Assembly: GCA_028554645.1 (NCBI GenBank)
Contig: JAQOOI010000042.1
Coordinates: 62,001 to 126,000, forward strand
Reading direction: 5' to 3'
Source: Omphalotus guepiniiformis
Lineage: Eukaryota > Basidiomycota > Agaricomycetes > Agaricales > Omphalotaceae
DNA length: 64,000 nucleotides
Shown in pieces: positions 1-9,370 of the stretch. The notes beneath the pieces are model-generated. The model was given only the letters and a program-made list of their open reading frames with translations, was not told the DNA's origin and did not search any database. The number at the start of each line of letters is the position of its first letter. Position 1 is the stretch's first letter. Both the position numbers and the translations under genes were made by a program.

Positions 1-467
1 CAACTTTGTAAGTGCCATGCACATAGCAGATGTGTGTTCTGTCTTGAATGCTTGAATAACCAGTATCTAGCTTATTTTAAGTATCTCAAATCTTAGATGC
101 CTTTTTGATGCTTTGAGTCCTGTCAAGACACCCTAATCACAACAGCAAGACTTCTTGAACTGGTCTGTGAGCAGATAGCTCGTCCATGCAGTAGCACTGT
201 TGAGCAATACTAAAGTCAGATACTAACACAAATTCTGAATGAGATATTGATGCACCTTTTCAGTAGAAGACTCCAACTGTTTTGATGGACAAGGACATCC
301 TTCCTCTGAACAAGGCTCATCCATAGAGGTGGTCAAGTAGAGAGAAAGACATCTTGTTTGGATGTAGAATCTGTACTATTTGTTCAATTGCAAGACTGCC
401 AATTTATCACAGTCTAAATTTTCCAGTATGTCATTCAAGAATATAGAAGCAATAGTTCATGAGATAT
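1..467. other. AT-rich stretch with no recognised gene
   Basis: I see no credible reading frame or RNA gene here. The right end runs into sequence matching the 3' untranslated end of the copia element, so this may be decayed retrotransposon or flanking DNA. Confidence 0.4.
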
Positions 468-562
468 AGATGATGACACACTTTGTCAATAGAGCACCTC
501 CATTACACAAGTGTTCTATCAGGGGGCTGTGTTGAATGAAGTGCTAGAACACTTGTACATGT
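468..562 (+). repeat. Copia 3' untranslated end, polypurine tract and LTR stub
   Basis: This stretch matches the 3' end of the complete copia at about 8163-8249, including the tract CAGGGGGCTG just before TGTTGAATG. The LTR that should follow continues for only about 30 bases before an inverted LTR begins. It is therefore the edge of a rearranged or deleted older copy. Confidence 0.75.
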
Positions 563-930
563 TAGAATCTAAGACAATGCACTACCAGTGATACACTGAT
601 CAGACACAATGAATAGAGTTCAATTACAGTTCACTGAGATCACTAAAGCATTGTAATAGTAGCATGCACAAGAATTGCTTTCCAAGTGTCTTAGATTTCT
701 CCAGACATGTAAGGATTTACATATTGTTTGGTCCTGTTGTGTCAGGCCGCGCATGAGACGTGAAAATGAGGGTCCACATTTTCGCGCGCGCTCTAAACAC
801 TCCAGAATGACCCTACATACATGGTATAACTATCTACAATAGGTATTAAAGTCATTAGTATAGTATTATATGTACTTGAAGGACTTTCTAATGATATGTA
901 CAGTATTTGTATAGTATCTACAAGTGTTCT
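563..930 (-). repeat. Inverted, truncated copia LTR
   Basis: The sequence starts TGTTAGAATC and is the reverse complement of the copia LTR at 8222-8611. It lacks the last ~18 bases and joins directly to the copia 5' untranslated region in the opposite orientation. The junction shares the short string TCTATTGG with normal leader sequence, which suggests microhomology-mediated rearrangement. Confidence 0.8.
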
Positions 931-2348
931 ATTGGATTTGTGGCATTTACTGTCATTCATTGTTACCAGTTCATTAATTGACTGGACACAATCAATTGTA
1001 TTGGAACACATTCACACAAACACATTCATTCTTCCTTCACAGTTATGTCTTCTTCAGACACACCAAAATTTAAACTCCTCAATAACTCCAACTATCCTGA
1101 ATGGAGTGGAGATATGATGGCTTGGTTGATGTGTATGGGCTATTGATTCTCTGGTGCAGAGTCAAAGCCTACTGAAGGCTCACCTCTGGCCAATTGGGAG
1201 ATCAAAGCCAGTAAAGCTGCTGGTGACATCTACCTTTCTCTGGATCAAGATCAGAAGGTTCATGTCAAGTCATATCTTGCTGATGATGATCCTATTGGCA
1301 TGTGGACAGCTGTAGAAAGAGTGCATGTGTCTAGAACACCAGGTGCACGCTTCAATGCCTATAATGAGGAGGATGAGAGTTTAGTTGATCTGGGGACAAG
1401 GATTGAAAATGCAGTCTTCACCATTAGGAATCTCAGAGACAAGGAATACACCTTGGAGAAACTTGATGCAGAGCTGCAGGCTTTGGCCTTGGTCCGTGCA
1501 TTGCCCCCAGAATCTAACCTCACCTCAAACTTGCTGCTATTGGACACATTGGACAAGGACAAGATTCTTCAGTACTTCATTGCTGAAGAACAAAATCTGA
1601 AGAGACAGGCAGAGCAGGTGAACAAAAGCACAAGGCTATATCAAGCCTAATTGGAAGAAGGGGTTCTGTTATTATTGCAAGAAGGAAGGGCATTGGAAGG
1701 CTGAATGTCCCACCTTGAAAGCAAGGAATGAAGGAAAGAGTGGGAATGGGAGATATCAGGCCAATAAGGCTGAAGTGAAAGAGGAAGATGTTGTTGAAAG
1801 TGCTGGCAGTGCAAGTACATTCTCTTCTAATGATACTTCATCTTCTGACATACTTGATTGGAATACAGACACGGGGGCCACTTCTTATATGACACCACAT
1901 CACCATTGGATTAGGAATTATACCCCCTATAGAGTACCTATTAAATTGGCTGATGATAGAATTATATATTCTGAAGGTGTAGGAAATGTTGTGTTTAGAC
2001 CAATCATTAGTAGAGTACTGCATGTACCTTCACTTAAAAATAATCTTCTTTCTGTTCTGTACTCAACAAAACATAAAGGCTTTCATGTACATATTTGGTC
2101 TGATAGAATGGAATTTGATAGAAATGGTCCTATTCTTTTTACTGTGCGTGTTACTGCAAACAATGTGGGATACTTGAATGGACATACTATAGATAAGTCT
2201 GAAAGCCTCTGTTTGACAACAACTCTACCTCTGGATCTGAAGCTGAGGCACTGTTGGGAATCAAGAGCTCCATGTAAACAAGGCCAAATTAATGGCAGCA
2301 ACTTGCTTACGGTCAAGTGACCACATAACAAAGTAGGGGAAATATGTT

Positions 2349-2421
2349 GGCATGAGCTGGGATTGAACCAGCGACTCCCAGCACACATAACTGGTGCTCT
2401 AACCAACTGAGCTAACATGCC
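2349..2421 (-). tRNA. tRNA-like sequence in TRIM 1 left LTR
   Basis: The 73-nt minus-strand sequence folds as a cloverleaf: acceptor GGCATGT/TCATGCC with six of seven pairs, D stem GCTC/GAGC, anticodon stem CCAGT/GCTGG, T stem GCTGG/CCAGC with loop TTCAATC. The anticodon position reads TGT (Thr), but position 33 is A rather than the near-universal U, so it may be a tRNA relic rather than a working gene. Internal A- and B-box regions are recognisable. Confidence 0.65.
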
Positions 2422-2668
2422 GTTGGTAGAGTATGGAGGTTAGTCCATCTCGCTATGAGTGGTGTTAACACTCAATGGTGGGGTTAGCACCAGGTCTTCT
2501 ATTGCTCATCCAACACAGCCCCCCAATTGAAGACCGGGTCAGGGAACTTCAATTACAAATTACTGCTACCATGTTGGGAATCAAGAGCTCCATGTAAACA
2601 AGGCCAAATTAATGGCAGCAACTTGCTTACGGTCAAGTGACCACATAACAAAGTAGGGGAAATATGTT

Positions 2669-2741
2669 GGCATGAGCTGGGATTGAACCAGCGACTCCCA
2701 GCACACATAACTGGTGCTCTAACCAACTGAGCTAACATGCC
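2669..2741 (-). tRNA. tRNA-like sequence in TRIM 1 right LTR
   Basis: This is the same 73-nt cloverleaf-capable sequence in the second LTR of TRIM 1, with the same single acceptor mismatch and the same non-canonical A at position 33. Confidence 0.65.
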
Positions 2742-3301
2742 GTTGGTAGAGTATGGAGGTTAGTCCATCTCGCTATGAGTGGTGTTAACACTCAATGGTG
2801 GGGTTAGCACCAGGTCTTCTATTGCTCATCCAACAGGCACAGGCGCTTCTGGCATCATGGGCACGATGATATATTGCGCATGTTGAGGGATAATTTGGCA
2901 GAGGGCTTGAAACTAGACTCTAATGCAAAGCCAGATCCTGTTTGTGAACCTTGTCTGGCTGGCAAGATGCATGCACATCCATTCCATTCCTCACACACCA
3001 GAGCTGATACTGTGTTGGGCCTTATTCATTCTGATCTCCATGATGTTGGTGTGCATTCTCCTAGTGGATACAGATACTGGATCACATTCATTGATGACAA
3101 GTGGTGTTTCCGTGCAGCACTTCCTCTGAAGAAGAAGGGTGATGCATTTGATGCATTCAAGAAGTACAAAGCTTGGGCTGAGAACACCACTGGAGAGAAA
3201 ATCAAAATCTTTAGATGTGATAAAGGTGGAGAGTACATATCAAAGGAGTTTATTGCATTTCTGGACAACTGTGGAATAGAGTGTCAATACACTGTCAGAA
3301 A

Positions 3302-3691
3302 TGTTGAATGAAGTGCTAGAACACTTGTAGATACTATACAAATACTGTACATATCATTAGAAAGTCCTTCAAGTACATATAATACTATACTAATGACTTT
3401 AATACCTATTGTAGATAGTTATACCATGTATGTAGGGTCATTCTGGAGTGTTTAGAGCGCGCGCGAAAATGTGGACACTCATTTTCACGCCTCATGCGCG
3501 GCCTGACACAACAGGACCAAACAATATGTAAATCCTTACATGTCTGGAGAAATCTAAGACACTTGGAAAGCAATTCTTGTGCATTAAGCTACTATTACAA
3601 CGCTTTAGTGATCTCAGTGAACTGTAATTGAACTCTATTCATTGTGTCTGATCAGTGTATCACTGGTAGTGCATTGTCTTAGATTCTAACA
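3302..3691 (+). repeat. Copia 5' LTR
   Basis: The LTR is 390 bp, begins TGTTGAATG and ends TTCTAACA. It differs from the 3' LTR at about 3477 (A for C) and 3629 (T for C). Confidence 0.95.
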
Positions 3692-3707
3692 GGTTATGGG
3701 CCCCGGC
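3692..3707 (+). promoter_or_regulatory. Copia primer-binding site (half initiator tRNA)
   Basis: The sequence GGTTATGGGCCC directly after the LTR is complementary to the anticodon stem-loop of eukaryotic initiator tRNA-Met (GGGCCCATAACC). Priming by an internally cleaved initiator tRNA is known for Drosophila copia and yeast Ty5, so this element likely uses the same half-tRNA mode. Confidence 0.85.
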
Positions 3708-3950
3708 CTTTAAAACTTGAACAGAACTGATTGATCTTGCTCAATTGCTATTGTTGGCTCTGTGACATTTATTGTCAATTATTGAAACCCCTTACAAGTC
3801 AATCTATTGACTGTACAAAATATTGTTGGCTCTATTGGATTTGTGGCATTTACTGTCATTCATTGTTACCAGTTCATTAATTGACTGGACACAATCACTT
3901 GGGTTATTGGAACACATTCACACAAACACATTCATTCTTCCTTCACAATT

Positions 3951-6900
3951 ATGTCTTCTTCAGACACACCAAAATTTAAACCTCTCAATAACTCCAACTA
4001 TCCTGAATGGAGTGGAGATATGATGGCTTGGTTGATGCGTATGGGCTATTGGAGATTGGTCTCTGGTGCAGAGTCAAAGCCTACTGAAGGCTCACCTCTG
4101 GCCAATTGGGAGATTAAAGCCAGTAAAGCTGCTGGTGACATTTACCTTTCTCTTGAACAAGATCAGAAGGTTCATGTCAAGTCATATCTTGCTAATGGTG
4201 ATCCTATTGGCATGTGGCAGGCTCTAGAAAGGGTGCATGTGTCCAGAACACCAGGTGCACGCTTCAATGCCTATGATGCTCTGTTCAGCATCACAAAGGA
4301 GGAGGATGAGAGTTTAGTTGATCTGGGGACAAGGATTGAAAATGCAGTCTTCACCATTAGGAATCTCAGAGACAAGGAATATACCTTGGAGAAACTTGAT
4401 GCAGAGCTGCAGGCTTTGGCCTTAGTCCGTGCATTGCCCCCAGAATCTAACCTCACTGCAAACTTGCTGCTATTGGACACATTGGACAAGGACAAGATTC
4501 TTCAGTACTTCATTGCTGAAGAACAAAATCTGAAAAGACAGGCAGAGCAGGTTAACAAGGCCAATGCTGCTGCCAAAGCACAAGGCTATATCAAGCCTAA
4601 TTGGAAGAAGGGGTTCTGTCATTACTGCAAGAAGGAAGGGCATTGGAAGGCTGAATGTCCCACCTTGAAAGCAAGGAATGAAGGAAAGAGTGGGAATGGG
4701 AGATATCAGGCCAATAAGGCTGAAGTGAAAGAGGAAGATGTTGTTGAAAGTGCTGGCAGTGCAAGTACATTCTCTTCTAATGATACTTCATCTTCTGACA
4801 TACTTGATTGGAATACAGACACGGGGGCCACTTCTCATATGACACCACATCACCATTGGATTAGGAATTATACCCCCTATAGAGTACCTATTAAATTGGC
4901 TGATGATAGAATTATATATTCTGAAGGTGTAGGAAATGTTGTGTTTAGACCAATCATTGATGGAAAAGTATCTAGGGATGTTGAATTTAGTAGAGTACTG
5001 CATGTACCTTCACTTAAAAATAATCTGCTTTCTGTTCTGTACTTAACAAAACATAAAGGCTTTCATGTACATATTTGGTCTGATAGAATGGAATTTGATA
5101 GAAATGGTCCTATTCTTTTTACTGCGCGTGTTACTGCAAATAATGTGGGATACTTGAATGGACATACTATAGATAAGTCTGAAAGCCTCTGTTTGACAAC
5201 AACTCTACCTCTGGATCTGAAGCTGTGGCACAGGTGCTTCTGTCATCATGGGCACGATGATATATTGCGCATGTTGAGGGATAATTTGGCAGAGGGCTTG
5301 AAACTAGACTCTAATGCAAAGCCAGATCCTGTTTGTGAACCTTGTCTGGCTGGCAAGATGCATGCACATCCATTTCATTCCTCACACACCAGAGCTGATA
5401 CTGTGTTGGGCCTCATTCATTCTGATCTCCATGATGTTGGTGTACATTCTCCTAGTGGATACAGATACTGGATCACATTCATTGATGACAAGTGGCGTTT
5501 CCGTGCAGCACTTCCTCTGAAGAAGAAGAGTGATGCATTTGATGCATTCAAGAAGTACAAAGCTTGGGCTGAGAACACCACTGGAGAGAAAATCAAAATC
5601 TTTAGATGTGATAAAGGTGGAGAGTACATATCAAAGGAGTTCATTGCATTTCTGGACAGCTGTGGAATAGAGCGTCAATACACTGTCAGAAATAGGCCTC
5701 AACAGAATGGTGTTGCTGAAAGAGCAAATAGAGTGATGGAGGAAAGGATTGTTGCAATGCTAGAAGAGTCTGGTTTACCAAAGTCATTTTGGGTAGAGTG
5801 CCTGGCTGCACTTGTTCATGTGTGGAATCGTTGCCCTACATCTGCTGTACCAAACTGCACTCCCTATGAGGGATGGTACAAGAGGAAACCAAAGGTGGAT
5901 CATCTGAGGGTCTGGGGTTGTGTTGCATATGTGCATGTTCAGAAGGATAAGAGGAAACACTTGGGTTCTCATATGGAAAAGTGTATCTTCATTGGGTATC
6001 CAGATGGTGTGAAGGGATGGAGATTTTGGAATCCTGTCACCAAGAAGGTTGTGATCAGTGAGAGAGCTGACTTTGATGAGAGGTACACTTATAAAGTTGG
6101 ATCTTCACAACCACCTTCCAAACCTTCACCTTCCAAACCTTCAACTAGTACACCACCCAATACGTCCTATGTTCCTCTTGATGATCATCCTCACTCTGAC
6201 TCTGACTCTGAGTCAGATGACCCTGCATTACCTGAACCTGACCATGAGTCCTCTACAGAACAAGACAATACTGGCCCTGAGCAGAATAATGAACCTGCTG
6301 ATGACAATGATAGTTCTGCAGAGGAGGAACAGATTGAACCACCTGAGGATGTCCTTGTAGATAATAGACCAATTGCTTTCCGTAGGTCTGAGCGGAAGAG
6401 ACAGGCTCCTGGTGAATGGTGGAAAGTGAACCTCCCTGCTCCCAAGCGAAACAAGGATGCAGATGTGCCAGATGATGATGATAATATGGAGGAAGCCCAC
6501 ATCATGACTGACAATGGTCCAGAGCCTTTGACATTCAAGCAGGCTATGGAAGGACCTAATGCCAGACAGTGGCAGGAGGCCATGATGGAGGAAATGAATG
6601 CACACCTCACCAATGGCACTTGGGATGTTGTGGAACTTCCACCAGATAAGAGAGCAATTGGATCTAAATGGGTATTCAAGATAAAGCACAAGGCTGATGG
6701 ATCCATTGAAAGGTTCAAGGCTAGACTTGTTGCCAAAGGATTCAGCCAAAGACCTGGCTTTGACTATCTAGAGACATTCTCATCTACTATGAGACAGACT
6801 ACAATCCGCACTATTCTTGCTCTGGCTGCCATTGAGGACTTGCATTTGCGCTCTGTGGATATCTCTCATGCATTCATCAATAGTGACATTGATACAGAGA

Positions 6901-8096
6901 TCTTCATGACACAGCCAGAAGGGTTCAAGGAGCGTGGTCCTAGATTTGTCTGCAGGCTGAACAAGTCCCTGTATGGGTTAAAGCAGTCACCCAGACTTTG
7001 GGGTGAGAAGCTTGCAGGAGTGTTACAATCAATGGGCTTTAGTCGCACCCAATCTGATCCAAACCTATATATCTATCAGAAAGATGACATTAAGGTTTTT
7101 GTACCTGTCTTTGTGGATGATATCACTCTTGCTTCCAAGTCAGAGGCATCTTTGGACCACTTTGTGGCAGAGCTAGCAAAGCACTTCAAACTCCGTGACC
7201 TGGGTCCTACATCATATTTGCTGGGAATAGAAATCACAAGAAATAGAAAGGAGAGAAAATTGTATATGGGTCAGAAACAATATATTGTCAACAAACTGAA
7301 TGAGTTTGGAATGTCTGACTGTAGACCTGTTGGTACACCCATGGATCCAGGAGCTGCTCTGTCAACTGCACAGTGTCCAAAGACTGCTGAAGAAAAGGAA
7401 GAGATGGCCAAAATTCCATATATTAGTGCTGTTGGCTCCTTGTTGTATCTTGCTACCACCAGTCGTCCTGACATTGCATACACAGCTAGTGTTTTGGCAC
7501 GGTTTAATTCAAATCCTGGCATGGCACACTGGGTTGCAGTAAAGCATGCATTCAGATATCTGAAGGGAACAATGGACATGAAGCTTGAATATGGTCCTGA
7601 TCCCTGCCAGCCAGATCTATTTGTTACATATTGTGATGCAGACTTTGGTGGTAACAGGGACAACTCAAAGTCCACTAGTGGGTATATGGTCAAACTTGGA
7701 TCAGGTGTGGTTAGCTGGAGCAGTAAGCTACAGCCCTTTGTAACACTCTCCTCTACAGAGGCAGAATATGTGGCAGGTGTTGCTGCTGGCAAGGAGATTT
7801 GTGCCATGAACAGCCTGTTACAAGATTTGGGATACCAGACACCTCAGCCAGCCAGGTTGCTAATGGACAATCAATCCACAATCAAGGTTGCTAAGAATCC
7901 TGAGCATCATGGGAGGATGAAGCATCTTGACCGGCATTACTACTGGCTGAGAGACCAAGTTGAATACAAGGTCATGGCTCCTGAATATCTGCCTACTGAT
8001 GAGAATGCAGCTGATTTGCTCACCAAGCCTCTCAGTAAGCCCAAGGTGGAGAAGTTGAGGGAGATGATGGGATTGCACATAATACAGAACCCCTAG
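3951..8096 (+). CDS. Copia Gag-Pol polyprotein, intact
   Basis: This 1381-aa protein has all copia domains in order. Residues ~7-200 are UBN2-type gag. The CCHC knuckle is at 223-236 (C-H-Y-C..H..C). The aspartic protease motif is DTGA at 290-293. The integrase has a zinc-binding H/C region around 427-465 and catalytic D492, D554 and E590 (D-35-E spacing). The acidic/serine linker is ~735-860. Reverse transcriptase has D970 and FVDD at 1054-1057. RNase H has D1229, E1270 and D1306. The product would form virus-like particles and carry out cDNA synthesis and integration. The start lies 260 bp past the LTR and matches the start of the decayed copies. No lesion is visible, so it is potentially autonomous. 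Confidence 0.96.
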   Translation: MSSSDTPKFKPLNNSNYPEWSGDMMAWLMRMGYWRLVSGAESKPTEGSPLANWEIKASKAAGDIYLSLEQDQKVHVKSYLANGDPIGMWQALERVHVSRTPGARFNAYDALFSITKEEDESLVDLGTRIENAVFTIRNLRDKEYTLEKLDAELQALALVRALPPESNLTANLLLLDTLDKDKILQYFIAEEQNLKRQAEQVNKANAAAKAQGYIKPNWKKGFCHYCKKEGHWKAECPTLKARNEGKSGNGRYQANKAEVKEEDVVESAGSASTFSSNDTSSSDILDWNTDTGATSHMTPHHHWIRNYTPYRVPIKLADDRIIYSEGVGNVVFRPIIDGKVSRDVEFSRVLHVPSLKNNLLSVLYLTKHKGFHVHIWSDRMEFDRNGPILFTARVTANNVGYLNGHTIDKSESLCLTTTLPLDLKLWHRCFCHHGHDDILRMLRDNLAEGLKLDSNAKPDPVCEPCLAGKMHAHPFHSSHTRADTVLGLIHSDLHDVGVHSPSGYRYWITFIDDKWRFRAALPLKKKSDAFDAFKKYKAWAENTTGEKIKIFRCDKGGEYISKEFIAFLDSCGIERQYTVRNRPQQNGVAERANRVMEERIVAMLEESGLPKSFWVECLAALVHVWNRCPTSAVPNCTPYEGWYKRKPKVDHLRVWGCVAYVHVQKDKRKHLGSHMEKCIFIGYPDGVKGWRFWNPVTKKVVISERADFDERYTYKVGSSQPPSKPSPSKPSTSTPPNTSYVPLDDHPHSDSDSESDDPALPEPDHESSTEQDNTGPEQNNEPADDNDSSAEEEQIEPPEDVLVDNRPIAFRRSERKRQAPGEWWKVNLPAPKRNKDADVPDDDDNMEEAHIMTDNGPEPLTFKQAMEGPNARQWQEAMMEEMNAHLTNGTWDVVELPPDKRAIGSKWVFKIKHKADGSIERFKARLVAKGFSQRPGFDYLETFSSTMRQTTIRTILALAAIEDLHLRSVDISHAFINSDIDTEIFMTQPEGFKERGPRFVCRLNKSLYGLKQSPRLWGEKLAGVLQSMGFSRTQSDPNLYIYQKDDIKVFVPVFVDDITLASKSEASLDHFVAELAKHFKLRDLGPTSYLLGIEITRNRKERKLYMGQKQYIVNKLNEFGMSDCRPVGTPMDPGAALSTAQCPKTAEEKEEMAKIPYISAVGSLLYLATTSRPDIAYTASVLARFNSNPGMAHWVAVKHAFRYLKGTMDMKLEYGPDPCQPDLFVTYCDADFGGNRDNSKSTSGYMVKLGSGVVSWSSKLQPFVTLSSTEAEYVAGVAAGKEICAMNSLLQDLGYQTPQPARLLMDNQSTIKVAKNPEHHGRMKHLDRHYYWLRDQVEYKVMAPEYLPTDENAADLLTKPLSKPKVEKLREMMGLHIIQNP

Positions 8097-8211
8097 GTTG
8101 AAGAAGTGCATCATCAGGGGGCTGTGAAGAAGGTGAGGAAAGTGAAGAGGTTGAGGGATATGTGATGACACACTTCATCAATAGAGCACCTCCATTACAC
8201 AAGTGTTCTAT

Positions 8212-8221
8212 CAGGGGGCTG
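8212..8221 (+). promoter_or_regulatory. Copia polypurine tract
   Basis: CAGGGGGCTG lies immediately upstream of the 3' LTR and should prime plus-strand DNA synthesis. A near copy, preceded by CATCA, lies about 100 bp upstream at 8110-8124. Confidence 0.8.
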
Positions 8222-8611
8222 TGTTGAATGAAGTGCTAGAACACTTGTAGATACTATACAAATACTGTACATATCATTAGAAAGTCCTTCAAGTACATAT
8301 AATACTATACTAATGACTTTAATACCTATTGTAGATAGTTATACCATGTATGTAGGGTCATTCTGGAGTGTTTAGAGCGCGCGCGAAAATGTGGACCCTC
8401 ATTTTCACGCCTCATGCGCGGCCTGACACAACAGGACCAAACAATATGTAAATCCTTACATGTCTGGAGAAATCTAAGACACTTGGAAAGCAATTCTTGT
8501 GCATTAAGCTACTATTACAACGCTTTAGTGATCTCAGTGAACTGTAATCGAACTCTATTCATTGTGTCTGATCAGTGTATCACTGGTAGTGCATTGTCTT
8601 AGATTCTAACA
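8222..8611 (+). repeat. Copia 3' LTR
   Basis: This 390-bp LTR is nearly identical to 3302-3691. Its last base abuts the first base of TRIM 2 with no spacer or target duplication. Confidence 0.95.
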
Positions 8612-8708
8612 TGTTGGGAATCAAGAGCTCCAAGTAAACAAGGCCAGATTAATGGCAGCAACTTGCTTACGGTCAAGTGACCACATAACAAAGTAGGGGA
8701 AATGTATT

Positions 8709-8781
8709 GGCATGAGCTGGGATTGAACCAGCGACACCCAGCACACATAACTGGTGCTCTAACCAACTGAGCTATCATGCC
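8709..8781 (-). tRNA. tRNA-like sequence in TRIM 2 left LTR
   Basis: This is the 73-nt cloverleaf sequence with a perfect seven-pair acceptor stem (GGCATGA/TCATGCC), perfect D and T stems and a five-pair anticodon stem including one G-T. It is a better tRNA than the copy in TRIM 1. The anticodon position reads TGT, but position 33 is still A. Confidence 0.7.
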
Positions 8782-9028
8782 GTTGGTAGAGTATGGAGGT
8801 TAGTCCATCTCGCTATGAGTGGTGTTAATACTCAATGGTGGGGTTAGCACCAGGTCTTCTATTGCTCATCCAACACAGCCCCCCAATTGAAGACCGGGTC
8901 AGGGAACTTCAATTACAAATTACTGCTACCATGTTTGGAATCAAGAGCTCCAAGTAAACAAGGCCAGATTAATGGCAGCAACTTGCTTACGGTCAAGTGA
9001 CCACATAACAAAGTAGGGGAAATGTATT

Positions 9029-9101
9029 GGCATGAGCTGGGATTGAACCAGCGACACCCAGCACACATAACTGGTGCTCTAACCAACTGAGCTATCATGC
9101 C
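9029..9101 (-). tRNA. tRNA-like sequence in TRIM 2 right LTR
   Basis: This is the same sequence as at 8709-8781, in the second LTR of TRIM 2, with a fully paired acceptor stem. Confidence 0.7.
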
Positions 9102-9195
9102 GTTGGTAGAGTATGGAGGTTAGTCCATCTCGCTATGAGTGGTGTTAATACTCAATGGTGGGGTTAGCACCAGGTCTTCTATTGCTCATCCAACA

Positions 9196-9365
9196 CAATA
9201 TGTAAATCCTTACATGTCTGGAGAAATCTAAGACACTTGGAAAGCAATTCTTGTGCATTAAGCTACTATTACAACGCTTTAGTGATCTCAGTGAACTGTA
9301 ATTGAACTCTATTCATTGTGTCTGATCAGTGTATCACTGGTAGTGCATTGTCTTAGATTCTAACA
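9196..9365 (+). repeat. Partial copia LTR (3' 170 bp)
   Basis: The sequence equals LTR positions 8442-8611 and ends TTCTAACA, followed by the AGAAA duplication of the copia insertion. It is the true right boundary of the nested insertion. Confidence 0.9.
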
Positions 9366-9370
9366 AGAAA

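Larger units (their letters stand above)
2252..2835 (-). mobile_element. TRIM (miniature LTR retrotransposon), copy 1
   Basis: The element is 584 bp: two apparently identical 264-bp LTRs (2252-2515, 2572-2835) around a 56-bp core. LTRs begin TGTTGG and end CCAACA. The 5-bp duplication GGCAC flanks it (2247-2251, 2836-2840), and the inverted copia arm near 11890 shows the empty site. Read on the minus strand, the first LTR is followed by TGGTAGCAGT, whose first seven bases match the 3' end expected for yeast-type initiator tRNA-Met. The core ends in a tract reading GGGGGGCTG before the next LTR, close to the copia tract. It has no coding capacity, so it must use another element's proteins. Each LTR holds a tRNA-like sequence. 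Confidence 0.9.
1045..3301 (+). pseudogene. Decayed copia gag-protease-integrase, left arm (5' part)
   Basis: This is the 5' half of an old copy of the copia polyprotein found intact at 3951-8096. The start is conserved but the frame stops after about 33 codons (TGA at 1144-1146), and residues before and after the zinc knuckle are deleted, shifting frame. The knuckle reads C-Y-Y-C-K-K-E-G-H instead of C-H-Y-C. Recognisable parts are the gag domain, the DTGA protease motif, the integrase zinc-binding region and the first integrase aspartates. A TRIM (2252-2835) interrupts it, and a complete copia inserted at its end. The same lesions occur in the inverted right arm, so they predate the duplication. 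Confidence 0.9.
3302..8611 (+). mobile_element. Complete Ty1/copia LTR retrotransposon
   Basis: The element is 5310 bp with 390-bp LTRs, a primer site directly after the left LTR, one intact polyprotein frame and a polypurine tract directly before the right LTR. The LTRs differ at only two positions, so the insertion is young. It lies inside an older copy of its own family. The duplication AGAAA occurs at 3297-3301 and again at 9366-9370; the right-hand copy is separated from the element by a TRIM and a partial LTR. The inverted arm near 11430 carries the uninterrupted site. Confidence 0.95.
8612..9195 (-). mobile_element. TRIM, copy 2
   Basis: This 584-bp TRIM has LTRs 8612-8875 and 8932-9195, differing by one base near the start (TGTTGGG versus TGTTTGG), and the same 56-bp core as copy 1. 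Compared with copy 1 it carries a handful of shared substitutions, so it is a distinct subfamily member. No target duplication flanks it: a full copia LTR abuts the left end and a 170-bp copia LTR fragment abuts the right end, which indicates recombination rather than simple insertion. Confidence 0.9.

Noticed and set aside
2349..2741. Calling the TRIM cloverleaves functional Thr tRNA genes
   Set aside because: Position 33 is A instead of U and no T-run terminator follows, so I list them only as tRNA-like.
2252..2835. Tandem repeats here as a CRISPR-like or satellite array
   Set aside because: There are only two 264-bp units with LTR-type ends, a primer site, a polypurine tract and target duplication, which fit a TRIM.
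6191..6749. Long minus-strand frames of 170-180 residues opposite the copia linker and RT
   Set aside because: They are shadows of the coding strand; they recur wherever the same copia DNA recurs and have no start context or domain.
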